Source: Ascidiaceihabitans donghaensis (GTDB lineage: Bacteria > Pseudomonadota > Alphaproteobacteria > Rhodobacterales > Rhodobacteraceae). Taken from it: 64,000 nucleotides of DNA. The position numbers and the translations under genes were made by a program. How positions within the stretch are numbered: the stretch's first letter is position 1; every line of letters starts with the position of its first letter. Positions 1-8,894 of the stretch are shown here, piece after piece. Location of the stretch: contig NZ_OMOR01000001.1 in NCBI RefSeq assembly GCF_900302465.1, positions 2,108,001-2,172,000 on the forward strand. The letters run 5' to 3'. The notes below the pieces were generated by a model, which did no database searches, had not been told where the DNA came from, and saw nothing but the letters and a program-made list of their open reading frames with translations.

Positions 1-144
1 CAACCCATAGTCTTTCTTGGCCCAGAATATCCAGATCAACCCTAACATTCCGGCCAGACCGGCTGCAAAAGCCACGCGCATCCCCAAAATGACCAACACC
101 AGCATGCCGCCAGTGACCCACAATCCAATATCAATTGGTTCCAT
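1..144 (-). CDS. dctM: TRAP transporter large permease DctM, N-terminal fragment
   Basis: Only the first 48 codons are in the window; the gene runs off the left edge. Read on the minus strand it begins MEPIDIGLWVTGGMLVLVI and continues as a hydrophobic segment with Gly-rich turns, as at the start of DctM/SiaM large TRAP permeases. DctM forms the channel subunit of a periplasmic-binding-protein-dependent secondary transporter in the inner membrane. Its ATG overlaps the dctQ stop codon by one base (TGATG), so it is probably translationally coupled. The assignment rests mostly on the dctP-dctQ-dctM order. Confidence 0.85.
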   Translation of the reverse strand, partial: MEPIDIGLWVTGGMLVLVILGMRVAFAAGLAGMLGLIWIFWAKKDYGL

Positions 145-767
145 CAGTCTTGTCCTTCCAATTGATCTGCTTCCATGCGGGCCTGCGTGGCGGCGTCCGC
201 AATCAGTGGCACCGCGATTGCAGTGCCTGTGATGATGGCGCGACTGTAGGCCCAGAGCTGCAAACACAGTCGGGCGCACAACACACTGAACGCCAAAGGC
301 GCCATCAGCTTGGCGGGCCACAAAGGCACCGAAATATCCATGGAACTGTCGCGGCTCCAAAGGGGGGCGGCAAAATCAAAGCTGCGATCAAAATGCGACC
401 AACTTCCCCAAACAAGCAGGATCATCAGCATAAGCACACACAGCGTGGTGATCAGTTCGACCGAATACAAAAGACGCCCCCGCAATTTGCCCACCACAAT
501 GTCCATTCGGATGTGGCCGCCTTCGCGCATGACATAAGACACCCCCATGAAGGCGATCAGCGGCATGGCCTGTTCAATCCAGTCGACATAACCCGGCAGT
601 GGCGTGTTCATCGCATTGCGTCCCGTCACAGAAATCACCGCCAAAACCATAAGCCCAAAGACACTGATCCCGCTGACCAATGCAAAAATGCGTTCAAGGC
701 GCAAAAGCCCGTGGTCGCATTTGCTGAGTGCGCTGTCGTCAGACAGCACAAGTGACGCCGTTGCCAT
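144..767 (-). CDS. dctQ: TRAP transporter small permease DctQ
   Basis: 207 aa with four predicted membrane segments (roughly residues 28-48, 66-82, 105-125 and 152-172), the length and topology of DctQ-family small TRAP subunits. It joins the large permease to form the inner-membrane transport unit fed by the DctP binding protein. It lies between dctP (upstream on the minus strand, about 70 bases away across a strong hairpin) and dctM (one-base overlap). The substrate cannot be read from this subunit, but TRAP systems usually carry carboxylates. Confidence 0.9.
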   Translation of the reverse strand: MATASLVLSDDSALSKCDHGLLRLERIFALVSGISVFGLMVLAVISVTGRNAMNTPLPGYVDWIEQAMPLIAFMGVSYVMREGGHIRMDIVVGKLRGRLLYSVELITTLCVLMLMILLVWGSWSHFDRSFDFAAPLWSRDSSMDISVPLWPAKLMAPLAFSVLCARLCLQLWAYSRAIITGTAIAVPLIADAATQARMEADQLEGQD

Positions 768-799
768 AATGGCCCCCTAAAATTTATGCAGAAATAGGA

Positions 800-832
800 A
801 ACAGCCCCGCATCCAAACGACGCGAGGCTGTT
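800..832 (-). terminator. Hairpin between dctP and dctQ
   Basis: Just after the dctP stop codon the minus strand carries an 11-bp stem with one G-U pair (arms 822-832 and 800-810) and an 11-base loop. No U-tract follows. A processing or partial-termination structure giving more DctP than membrane subunits is the likely role, as seen in many binding-protein operons. Confidence 0.55.
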
Positions 833-838
833 GTGCGG

Positions 839-1849
839 TTACTGGTCTTTGGCAATCATGCCTGTAACCAGATCATACAGCTCTTGGCCGGGCAGCCCCG
901 CAGATGTGCTTTGTTTGATCCACGCAGTCGCCGCAGGCACCGCAGCGGCGTCTTTAAAGCTGGCCAGTTCGGCATCCGGAAAAGTCACAACAGTGATGCC
1001 GCGATCTTCCAAAGCAGGCCCCCATGCATCCATCGTCGCACCATTGTAGTTAGCAACATAGTGATCCAATGCCGCATCAACGGACCCTAACAAGGCGTCG
1101 CGGTGCGCATCCGACAGGCTGTCCAGCGCATCGGAATTGACAACAACCGGACAATTCACCGTGCCGGGGTTCAGGTTCTTGGTCCACCACTTTGCATTTT
1201 CGATGGTGCCAAAAGACATATGCGCATGTGGCGCGAAGGCGACGGCCTTCACCACGCCTGAATCCATGGCCTGACGGACTTCTGATGCAGACATGGATGT
1301 GGGCACGGCACCCACCGTTTCCATCGCCGCACCGATACCACCAGTGGCCCGCACGCTGAGCCCGTCGAAATCAGCCAATGTGGCGGGGGCATCGCCCACA
1401 CCGACGATGTTGTATTGCGGCAATGGCGATGGCATCAAAAGCGTGGCATTCCACCGCGCAAGATCCGCAACAGTCGCGGGATGCTGGTACACAGCCATCG
1501 ACAGCGCTATTTCCTGTTCCAGCGACGACACCCCCAAGAACGGCAATTCCAGAACGGTGATGGATGGATTTTTGTCGCGGTGATAGCCTGCGCAGAATTG
1601 TGCCATCTCAAAGGCGCCAATAGCGATCCCATCAAGGTTTTCGCGGTTTTTGGACAAACCTCCGTAACTGATGTTCAACGTGAATTCGCCGTTTGTCTTT
1701 TCAGATACCAGTTCGGCCAGCTTTTCGACGTGCTCTGTAAAAGCACGCTGCTTGCCCCACAAAGACACGTTCCATTCTTCCGCCTGTGCGGACGCTGCCG
1801 CACCAATGGAAAGGGCCGCCAAAGCCGCGGATGTTGTAAGGTTTCTCAT
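839..1849 (-). CDS. dctP: TRAP transporter solute-binding protein DctP
   Basis: 336 aa from the preferred ATG at 1849, which has GGAGG eight bases upstream; the open frame extends further but only adds a tail ahead of the signal peptide. The N-terminus MRNLTTSAALAALSIGAAASAQA is a Sec signal peptide. The mature protein has the DctP pattern (residues near 160-230 include the RATGG and SEVRQAMDSG motifs around the substrate carboxylate-binding arginine). It captures the substrate in the periplasm for DctQM. The regulatory gene pair at 1960-4963 is upstream on the same strand and probably controls it. Confidence 0.92.
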   Translation of the reverse strand: MRNLTTSAALAALSIGAAASAQAEEWNVSLWGKQRAFTEHVEKLAELVSEKTNGEFTLNISYGGLSKNRENLDGIAIGAFEMAQFCAGYHRDKNPSITVLELPFLGVSSLEQEIALSMAVYQHPATVADLARWNATLLMPSPLPQYNIVGVGDAPATLADFDGLSVRATGGIGAAMETVGAVPTSMSASEVRQAMDSGVVKAVAFAPHAHMSFGTIENAKWWTKNLNPGTVNCPVVVNSDALDSLSDAHRDALLGSVDAALDHYVANYNGATMDAWGPALEDRGITVVTFPDAELASFKDAAAVPAATAWIKQSTSAGLPGQELYDLVTGMIAKDQ

Positions 1850-1941
1850 TTTGTTTTCCTCCCAAGAAAATCGTGCGGCTATTGAGCACGAATTCAAAGG
1901 CGGCACTTATGAAGAAAACTGCGCGGTCAAAAGGGCATGGC

Positions 1942-1957
1942 CTGCGGATTTCCGCAG
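1942..1957 (-). terminator. Short hairpin after the response regulator gene
   Basis: CTGCGGA and TCCGCAG form a perfect 7-bp stem with a two-base spacer, three bases after the regulator stop codon. A weak U-containing stretch follows on the minus strand. It may separate the two-component genes from dctP transcription. Confidence 0.45.
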
Positions 1958-1959
1958 AG

Positions 1960-3252
1960 CTACAAAAGGGCGTTTTTATCAAGGCCCAGCTTGACGATTT
2001 TTTCGTTCAATGTGCGTCTGCCAATGCCAAGTTCATGGGCCACGTCCTCCATGCGCCCCCCATGGGCATGAAGCGCTTTGCCGATCATTTGTCGCTCAAA
2101 GGCGGCGACGGCGGTGCGCAAACCGGTTTTGTGGGTGTCGCCGGGTTTGGTATCCAGCGCCGTGTCTTGGGGCACCGTCATGCCGTGGCGGGCCATCATG
2201 ACACGCCTGTCCATAAGGTTACGCAGTTCGCGGACATTTCCGGGCCATTCATGCGCCATCAACGCACTTAGTTCATCTTCTTCTAACGGCGGTGGCACAC
2301 AATCATATTGCGTCGCAAATTCCTGCCGAAATCGCGTCGCCAACAACGCAATGTCGTCACGGCGTTCGCGCAAAGGCGGCAAATCTATAGAAAACCCGTC
2401 CAGGCGATATATCAGATCCGCGCGTAAAGTACCGGCTTTAACCGCCGCATCCGTGTCTTCGTTGGTGGCGGCTATGATGCGCAGATCAATCTGTTCCGGC
2501 CCCCCCTGATCTACAGGCAGAACCTCGCCTGTGTCGATCATACGCAACAAAACGGGCTGCACATCGGGGGGGCAGGCGCCAATTTCATCCAAAAGAACCG
2601 TGCCGCCCGATGCTTTGTGCGCAATATGGGGCAAGTTGGCGGCCGTGATTTGCGCTGCATTCACGGCAACATAAGGGCCGTCGCATCGCGAAGACAAATC
2701 ATGGATCATGCGCGCCACAAGGTCTTTGCCGGTTCCGGTTTCCCCCCGCACCAAGACGGCGCTGTTTGCGCCAGCCACCATTGCAATCATATCACGCAAC
2801 CGGTGCATCTGCGGTGACTGCCCCAGCAGAATGCGATCCACACCCGACAGTTCACGCAAGCGTTCCTTAAGGCGCAGATTGCTTTGCTGCATTTGATAGT
2901 TTTCGGCAGCATGCGACAGGATCAAAAGCAGCCTTTTGGGATCAAACGGCTTTTCCACAAAGCTGTAAGCGCCGTTGTTCATCGCGTCTACGGCTGTGGG
3001 GATGTCACCGTGGGCCGAAATCAATACAACCGGAGGTGCCGCACTCAGAGATTTCAGCAAATCAAGGCCCGAAGTTTCCGGCATACGGACGTCAGACAGT
3101 ATAACGTCTGGCTGAAATTGGTCGATCCAGCGTTCCGCATCCGTCGCACGGGCCAAAGCCTTTGTCGTCCATCCTGCAGCCTCGATCAGATCCACCAACG
3201 AATTTCGCATCAAACGATCATCATCAATGATCAGAACTTTTTGATCAGTCAC
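1960..3252 (-). CDS. DctD-like response regulator (receiver, AAA+, Fis HTH) lacking the GAFTGA loop
   Basis: 430 aa. The receiver domain (1-120) has the acidic pocket at 10-12, phospho-acceptor Asp54 and Lys101. The AAA+ domain has Walker A GETGTGK (170-176) and Walker B GGTVLLDEIG (216-225). A Fis-type helix-turn-helix is at the C-terminus. Between VAVNAAQ and GGTVLLDE only about 17 residues remain, so the ELFG-GAFTGA segment that contacts sigma54 is absent. The start is a GTG overlapping the kinase stop, so the two are coupled. It probably controls the adjacent dctPQM operon, but not through classical sigma54 activation. Confidence 0.88.
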   Translation of the reverse strand: MTDQKVLIIDDDRLMRNSLVDLIEAAGWTTKALARATDAERWIDQFQPDVILSDVRMPETSGLDLLKSLSAAPPVVLISAHGDIPTAVDAMNNGAYSFVEKPFDPKRLLLILSHAAENYQMQQSNLRLKERLRELSGVDRILLGQSPQMHRLRDMIAMVAGANSAVLVRGETGTGKDLVARMIHDLSSRCDGPYVAVNAAQITAANLPHIAHKASGGTVLLDEIGACPPDVQPVLLRMIDTGEVLPVDQGGPEQIDLRIIAATNEDTDAAVKAGTLRADLIYRLDGFSIDLPPLRERRDDIALLATRFRQEFATQYDCVPPPLEEDELSALMAHEWPGNVRELRNLMDRRVMMARHGMTVPQDTALDTKPGDTHKTGLRTAVAAFERQMIGKALHAHGGRMEDVAHELGIGRRTLNEKIVKLGLDKNALL

Positions 3253-4963
3253 CGGAATGTTCCTTTTTTGGCAAAGTCACACGAAACACGGTGCCGCCTG
3301 TTGATCTGTCATCCGCCTGTATTGTGCCCCCGTGATCGGTGACTACGCCTGCGGTGATGGTCAGGCCAAGCCCCATACCCGCACCACTTTCGCGTGTTGT
3401 CGCAAAGGGTTCTTGCAAATCATCCAGTGTTTTGCCCCGCAATCCGTGCCCCGTGTCAGCCACTGTAAACCACACATCGCGTGACGTTTGCCCCATCGCA
3501 ATCTCGATCCTGCGCACGTCGGCGTCATGTACAGCGTCCAGCGCGTTGCGCACAATGTTTGTCATGACTTGTTCAATGCGCAGCTTGTTGGCCATCAAGG
3601 TGGTGGCTTCATCCGGCCGCACAAAGTCAATGTGGGCCTGCCTGTCTTTGATGCTAGGTTCCAGCAATTCCAGGGCTGCGTCCATCGCCGCGCATAGATC
3701 AAACCGTTCAAAGCTGTCGCGGCCTTTGCGCGAAAAGAACTTGAGCTGACGTGTTATGCTTTCCATCCGGTCCACAAGGTTCTGCATCTTGTTGCTTAAC
3801 GCTGAAGGGCCGACCGTCATCTCTGATGCCACCAACTGGTTTTTCATAGCCGCAATCGGTTGACCAAGCTCATGCGTGACCGAAGACGCCAATTGTCCCA
3901 AAGCGGCCAAACGACCTGCGCGTTCAAGCTCGGCTTGGGTTCTTTGCAAATTGCGCTGCGCCGCGCGGCGGTCTTCGATCTCGATGGCCAAACGGGCATT
4001 GGCGGATCGCAATTCTGTTTCCTCGCGTTCGGATTTTTGCAAAGCGAACCGCACCCGCCGCAGACGGTTGACCTGAGCCAAGCTGAAAAGCAACAATGCA
4101 AGCGTCAAAAACCCACCCGTCACCAGCCATGCCCGCGTCACAGCTTGATCCCCCGGCACAAAGAAATGCAATGTCCAGCTGTTGGGCAAATCCGATGTGC
4201 TGAGATACAGCAGCCGCTCTTGCCCGACTGTGGCGGTTTGGCGGGTATTATCGAAGCTCCAATCCAACGGGTTCAAATGTTCTGAGCCAAATTGACGAGA
4301 CGTCAGAATGCGGGTGCGTTGTTGCGTGGACAACTGCGCCATCGTTTTGTACCGCCAGTCCGGGTCCGAGGCCAACAAGACCACACCGTCGTTGTTGGCA
4401 AGAATAATCCTTTCCCCCGAAGCCTGCCATGTTTCTTGCACAGCGGACAAATCGATCTTGATTGCAATGACACCGTCCAAATCCGTTTCAGGCGGGCGCA
4501 CAGGCATCGCATAAAAGTACCCCGGAATGCCTGTCGTCACGCCGATCCCATAAAATTCCCCCAATTCGCCTTGCTGCGCCGCTTGGAAATAGGGGCGAAA
4601 GGCATAATTTTGGCCTTTAAAACTGTTGGGTCCTTTCGCATTCGACGCTGAGATCGTATCGCCCGCGTCATCCATCAAATAAATTGCATCAAGTCCCGCG
4701 CTTTGGGCAAATCGTGCCAGTCGGTAATCCAATGGTTTTGTGGGACCACCCGCCAAAGTGCGCGTCACCACAGGATCGAGCGATAGTAAAAAAGGCAGAT
4801 GCGCAAAGTGGCGTAATTCGGTTTCCAGCGTGCTTCGGTACAGTGTTAGCCGCGCCTGTGCTTTTTCGATTTCTTGCGATTTGAACAGGCTGAACGACGC
4901 CCAATACAGCCCGGCGGCAAGCAGAAAGACCAAAAAAGTCGAAAGAAGCTTTGTGAAACGCAT
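3245..4963 (-). CDS. DctB-like sensor histidine kinase
   Basis: 572 aa from the preferred ATG at 4963 (MRFTKLLSTF), which directly precedes the first membrane segment; in-frame codons upstream give no domain sequence. Order: membrane segment at 5-25, periplasmic PDC/Cache-like sensor, second membrane segment near 277-297, coiled coil, then a kinase core with phospho-acceptor His364 in SSVTHELGQP and ATPase motifs (NIVRNALDAV, DTGHGL, GMGLGL). This matches C4-dicarboxylate sensors of the DctB type. It overlaps and presumably phosphorylates the downstream DctD-like regulator. Confidence 0.9.
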   Translation of the reverse strand: MRFTKLLSTFLVFLLAAGLYWASFSLFKSQEIEKAQARLTLYRSTLETELRHFAHLPFLLSLDPVVTRTLAGGPTKPLDYRLARFAQSAGLDAIYLMDDAGDTISASNAKGPNSFKGQNYAFRPYFQAAQQGELGEFYGIGVTTGIPGYFYAMPVRPPETDLDGVIAIKIDLSAVQETWQASGERIILANNDGVVLLASDPDWRYKTMAQLSTQQRTRILTSRQFGSEHLNPLDWSFDNTRQTATVGQERLLYLSTSDLPNSWTLHFFVPGDQAVTRAWLVTGGFLTLALLLFSLAQVNRLRRVRFALQKSEREETELRSANARLAIEIEDRRAAQRNLQRTQAELERAGRLAALGQLASSVTHELGQPIAAMKNQLVASEMTVGPSALSNKMQNLVDRMESITRQLKFFSRKGRDSFERFDLCAAMDAALELLEPSIKDRQAHIDFVRPDEATTLMANKLRIEQVMTNIVRNALDAVHDADVRRIEIAMGQTSRDVWFTVADTGHGLRGKTLDDLQEPFATTRESGAGMGLGLTITAGVVTDHGGTIQADDRSTGGTVFRVTLPKKEHSGD

Positions 4964-5176
4964 GGCGCATGAGTGACGTGAAGACGCCGCAAAATCAACC
5001 GTGTCCCATCTATGCCAAGGTAACGGCGTGCCGTACATCGGATGCAATGGCCGGCTTCGATGGGAAATCGCGACATAAGCTGTGTTTGTCGTGTCTGGCC
5101 GAAATCAAAAAAGCGTTGGGGTGGGAATGTACATTGGGGGATGGACGCGTATCGGTTGATGTCCTTATGTGGGGCC

Positions 5177-6124
5177 ATGACAGTCACACCCGAAACGTCC
5201 CAACCCACTGACCGAATTCTTGCCGGTGTCGCCTTGATGCTTGGATTTTGTTTGACCGCGCCACTTCTGGATGTGGCGGCCAAGCTTGCATCGTCAAGTG
5301 TGCCGGTGGGACAGATTACGGCCGCGCGGTTTGTTGTGCAGTGCATTTTGATGGCACCGTTTATCTGGGTTATGGGTTTGTCATTGCGCGTGGCGCGGGG
5401 ACAAAGACTGGCGCTGCTGTTTCGCGCCATCCTGCTGCTGGTTGCAACATTTTGTTTTATAACGGCAATCCGCGTTATGCCGCTTGCTGATGCGTTGGCA
5501 ATTGTCTTTGTGGCGCCGTTTATTGTTTTGCTTGTGGGGAAATATTATCTTGGTGAAGACGTTGGACCACGCCGCGTCGGTGCGGCTGTGGTCGGGTTTG
5601 TCGGGGTGTTGTTTGTCATCCAGCCCAGTTTTGCGGCTTTTGGGGCCGTTGCATTCATTCCGTTGGGCACAGCCGTTGCCTTTGCATTCTACATTCTTCT
5701 GACACGTGGCCTGTCACGCCGGATGCACCCTGTGACTTTGCAATTTCATACAGGGCTGATCGCAAGCCTGCTGTGTATCCCGATCTTGATAGTGGCCCAA
5801 GGCAGCGGATCTGAACAGTTTGATCCAGTCTGGCCCACGGGTATCGCATGGGTTTGGTTATTGGGTGTCGGATTCTTCGCGACCCTGAGCCATATGATGA
5901 TGACCTACGCGCTGTCATTGGCCCCATCCGCAACACTGGCGCCTTTGCAGTATTTTGAATTGCCGGTGGCGACGTTGTTCGGGTATCTGGTGTTTCAGGA
6001 CTTTCCGAATATTCTAAGCCTGATAGGCATCGCCATCATCATCGGGGCAGGGCTGTATATGATCCACCGCGAACGGGTCACTGCGCGGCAGTTGATGACC
6101 GAACGCGCGGCACCACCGATCTAG
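5177..6124 (+). CDS. EamA/DMT-family membrane transporter
   Basis: About 315 aa from the ATG at 5177 (MTVTPETSQPTD); a longer frame reaches 5042 but lacks membrane character. Around ten hydrophobic segments in two repeats follow, with the glycine- and proline-rich pattern of EamA drug/metabolite exporters. The family usually exports amino acids or other metabolites through the inner membrane. It is divergent from the DctB-like kinase gene and stands alone, with tRNA-Arg on the opposite strand downstream. The exact start is uncertain because no candidate has a well-spaced Shine-Dalgarno sequence. Confidence 0.85.
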   Translation: MTVTPETSQPTDRILAGVALMLGFCLTAPLLDVAAKLASSSVPVGQITAARFVVQCILMAPFIWVMGLSLRVARGQRLALLFRAILLLVATFCFITAIRVMPLADALAIVFVAPFIVLLVGKYYLGEDVGPRRVGAAVVGFVGVLFVIQPSFAAFGAVAFIPLGTAVAFAFYILLTRGLSRRMHPVTLQFHTGLIASLLCIPILIVAQGSGSEQFDPVWPTGIAWVWLLGVGFFATLSHMMMTYALSLAPSATLAPLQYFELPVATLFGYLVFQDFPNILSLIGIAIIIGAGLYMIHRERVTARQLMTERAAPPI

Positions 6125-6153
6125 GGCCTGTGTAAAATCAGATTGAAAACAAG

Positions 6154-6230
<77 letters not shown>

Positions 6231-6275
6231 ACTTGCATCGGGTATAGTCAGCACGCCAAGCGCCTGCAATTGCGA

Positions 6276-6304
6276 AAAACAAAAAAGGCGCAGTTTCCTG
6301 CGCC
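6276..6304 (-). terminator. Rho-independent terminator of the DUF882 gene
   Basis: On the minus strand GGCGCAG and CTGCGCC form a 7-bp stem with a four-base loop (6287-6304), followed by an almost pure U-tract (6286-6276). It lies 27 bases after the DUF882 stop codon. Confidence 0.9.
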
Positions 6305-6330
6305 CATTTCACCAGAAAGACAGCTTGTGT

Positions 6331-6900
6331 TCAGCTGCCCCACGTCCGCACAACGCCACAATCCATGTGCACGAAGTTGGAACCTGAATATCGCCCAACA
6401 CCGCCACCGCGGCATGCAGCCGCTGCACGCGACATTTGACCGACAGAACGCGAAGACAAGCGTAAATCCGCGGCTTGGCCTTTCATGTGCAAAGAATTCT
6501 TCGCAACGCCGCGCGATCTGGACCGCAACATGGCGTTGGTCTTCGGGCTGCGGTAGCCGGACAACAACATGTAGGGTTCGTTCACATCCATCAAATTGTG
6601 GGCGGCCGCCATGATGTCGACTGTGCGCAAGTCCATCGACTTGACGCCATCAGTGCGCCAGTCCCGCATAAAGTGATTCACTTCTTTAACAGCGTCTTTG
6701 ATGTATTTGCCTTCGATCCAATAGATCATGTCGATGCGTTCGCCGGTGCGCCCAGAATACATCCGAATGCGGCGGATGTCGCCAGAGCCGCGCAAAAAAC
6801 CCGCTGCATTGGAAAAGGTAGGGGCTGCCGTCACCATCGTCGCTGCAAAAGCGCCCAATACGGAGCGGCGGGTAATACCCGGTGTGCCTGTCTTTGTCAT
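6331..6900 (-). CDS. DUF882 (YcbK-like) M15-fold peptidase, Tat-exported
   Basis: About 189 aa from the ATG at 6900 (MTKTGTPGITRRSVLG); an in-frame ATG at 6915 is also possible. The N-terminus has the twin-arginine motif RRSVLGAFA followed by a hydrophobic stretch and an Ala-rich cleavage region. The C-terminal half has the zinc-site motifs of the YcbK/DUF882 branch of peptidase family M15 (SGYRSPKTN, SLHMKGQAADLRL, FVHMDCG). Such proteins are exported and thought to act on the cell wall. It is divergent from an L,D-transpeptidase gene, which fits a shared envelope role. Confidence 0.88.
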   Translation of the reverse strand: MTKTGTPGITRRSVLGAFAATMVTAAPTFSNAAGFLRGSGDIRRIRMYSGRTGERIDMIYWIEGKYIKDAVKEVNHFMRDWRTDGVKSMDLRTVDIMAAAHNLMDVNEPYMLLSGYRSPKTNAMLRSRSRGVAKNSLHMKGQAADLRLSSRSVGQMSRAAAACRGGGVGRYSGSNFVHMDCGVVRTWGS

Positions 6901-7227
6901 CGTCAGCCGTCCCATTAGCCTGTGTACCCGTGATGTTACACGGATCCGTTCATCTCATCCCCAGATGCAACTCTTCTATGGCATATCACGAATCGTGAAC
7001 CAAGTGTTGAATCTGCCACAGTCAAAGTATCAACATTTTTAGGCGAATTTTTGCGCAAATTTTGACCAATGTGCCTTTTGTCCGCTTGCCACGCGAATGA
7101 ACGCGACCCAGTTGCATCGGTTGACAGTTTGTTCAGGCAATTGGGCGATTGTGATTAGACTTCTTGCGCACGCCCAGACAAATTGCAGGCCAAATTTACG
7201 ATTATAAAATCCGAGTGGGGGACGACA
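6901..7227. promoter_or_regulatory. Divergent promoter region between DUF882 and L,D-transpeptidase genes
   Basis: This 327-base gap holds no supported gene. It is AT-richer than its surroundings, with runs such as ACATTTTTAGGCGAATTTTTGCG. A TTGACA hexamer at 7121-7126 could be a -35 element for the plus-strand gene, but the -10 partner is weak. I see no palindrome convincing enough to call an operator. Confidence 0.4.
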
Positions 7228-8835
7228 ATGACGTCAATGGTTCGAAGGTTCACACCTTTGCTGGCAATGCTGACTTTGGTGACAGCCTTTTTTGCACAGC
7301 CAAACACAGCGCATGCACAAGTCACGGCATTCAAACAAGCCGTCGCTGAAGCTGCTGCGCGCGACAAAGACATCGCTGCATTTTATCAGGCCAATGGCTA
7401 CAAAAGCATCTGGACAGGCCGCGCCGGCCGCGACCGTTCGCGTCGCGTGTCTTTGATGAAAGCACTGTCCAATGCCTCTGCGCACGGCCTGCCAGCCGCA
7501 CGCTATGACGCAAAGGGCCTGCAAGCCAAAATGAAATCCGCCAAAGGCCCCCGCGAACGCGGCGCTTTGGAAGTCGAAATCAGCCGCGTCTTCTTGCAAT
7601 ACGCCCGTGATTTGCAAACAGGCGTTCTGATCCCAAGCCGCGTGGACAGTGCCATTGTTCGTCAGGTGCCATACCGTGACCGCACATCCTATCTGGTGAA
7701 TTTCTCGAAGTCTTCTCCGAACGGGTTTTTCAAGGCACTGGCCCCAAAAACCATGGAATACAACGCGCTGATGAAAGAAAAGCTGCGTATGGAACGACTG
7801 CTGGCCAAAGGCGGTTGGGGTGCAAAAATCCCATCAAAGTCGCTGAAACCGGGCCAGTCGGGGAACGCCGTTGTTGCCATGCGCAACCGCTTGATTGCTC
7901 AAGGCTATATGCGTCGCAGTGCCAGCCAGACCTACGATGACACTATGAAATCCGCAGTCCAGCAGTTTCAGTTGGCGCATGGATTGTCAGCTGACGGTGT
8001 TGCAGGTGCCGGTACAGTTTCGGAAATCAACAAAACGGTCCAACAGCGTTTGCAGTCGATTATTGTAGCAATGGAGCGCGAACGCTGGGTCAACCAGGAA
8101 CGTGGTCGTCGCCACATTCTGGTGAACATTCCCGACTTTACCGCAAAGGTGATCGACAACAACAAAGTGACGTTTGAAACGCGTTCGGTCGTGGGCGCCA
8201 ATAAATCGGACCGTCCGACACCGGAATTTTCCGATGTTATGGAATTTATGGTCATCAACCCAAGCTGGTATGTGCCGCGTTCTATCGTCACAAAAGAATA
8301 CTTGCCCGCGTTGAAGCGCAACAGCAATGCGGTACGCCACATCGAGATCACAGACAGCAAAGGCCGCAAGGTCAACCGCAGCGCTGTAAACTTCTCGAAG
8401 TACACAGAAAAAACCTTTCCGTTCTCGATGCGTCAACCCCCCTCCAAGGGCAACGCTTTGGGTCTGGTGAAGTTTATGTTCCCGAACCGCTACAACATCT
8501 ATCTGCATGACACACCGGCCAAGAACCTGTTTGGACGTGAAGTTCGCGCCTACAGCCACGGGTGCGTGCGGTTGGCGGATCCGTTTGATTTTGCTTACGC
8601 CTTGCTGGCCAAGCAAACAAATGACCCGAAAGGCTTTTTCCAGTCCAAACTGAAAACCGGAAAAGAAGCCCGTGTGAACCTGAAAGACCCTGTGCCGGTG
8701 CACATCATTTACCGCACTGCATTCACAACGGCCAAGGGTCACACACAGTATCGCCGTGACATCTATGGCCGTGATGCGCGCATCTGGAGTGCGCTGGCCA
8801 AAGCAGGGGTGGCATTGCGCGCCGTTCAAGGGTAA
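7228..8835 (+). CDS. L,D-transpeptidase (YcbB/LdtD-like)
   Basis: 535 aa from the ATG at 7228, which has GGGGGA upstream and begins the signal peptide MTSMVRRFTPLLAMLTLVTA ending at AHA. A scaffold region comes first. A peptidoglycan-binding repeat follows (near 215-275, LKPGQSGNAVVAMRNRL and LSADGVAGAGT). The YkuD catalytic domain has its active cysteine in YSHGCVRLADP. The size and domain order match LdtD-type enzymes that make 3-3 cross-links in peptidoglycan in the periplasm. The divergent neighbour is a Tat-exported M15-fold protein, another probable wall enzyme. Confidence 0.93.
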   Translation: MTSMVRRFTPLLAMLTLVTAFFAQPNTAHAQVTAFKQAVAEAAARDKDIAAFYQANGYKSIWTGRAGRDRSRRVSLMKALSNASAHGLPAARYDAKGLQAKMKSAKGPRERGALEVEISRVFLQYARDLQTGVLIPSRVDSAIVRQVPYRDRTSYLVNFSKSSPNGFFKALAPKTMEYNALMKEKLRMERLLAKGGWGAKIPSKSLKPGQSGNAVVAMRNRLIAQGYMRRSASQTYDDTMKSAVQQFQLAHGLSADGVAGAGTVSEINKTVQQRLQSIIVAMERERWVNQERGRRHILVNIPDFTAKVIDNNKVTFETRSVVGANKSDRPTPEFSDVMEFMVINPSWYVPRSIVTKEYLPALKRNSNAVRHIEITDSKGRKVNRSAVNFSKYTEKTFPFSMRQPPSKGNALGLVKFMFPNRYNIYLHDTPAKNLFGREVRAYSHGCVRLADPFDFAYALLAKQTNDPKGFFQSKLKTGKEARVNLKDPVPVHIIYRTAFTTAKGHTQYRRDIYGRDARIWSALAKAGVALRAVQG

Positions 8836-8894
8836 TTCTGGCCGCAACCCAAGCGCAAAGGTGCATCACACCTTTTGCCCACAAGGATGCGGAC

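Noticed and set aside
135-755. 206-codon open frame opposite dctQ
   Set aside because: Lies antisense to a clear transporter subunit, has no domain motif, and reads as low-complexity His/Arg/Gln-rich sequence typical of a shadow frame.
1850-1940. Possible sigma54 promoter before dctP
   Set aside because: No TGGCAC-N5-TTGCA-like pair was found; the closest match (GTGCCGCCTTTGA) lacks both core GG and GC dinucleotides at proper spacing.
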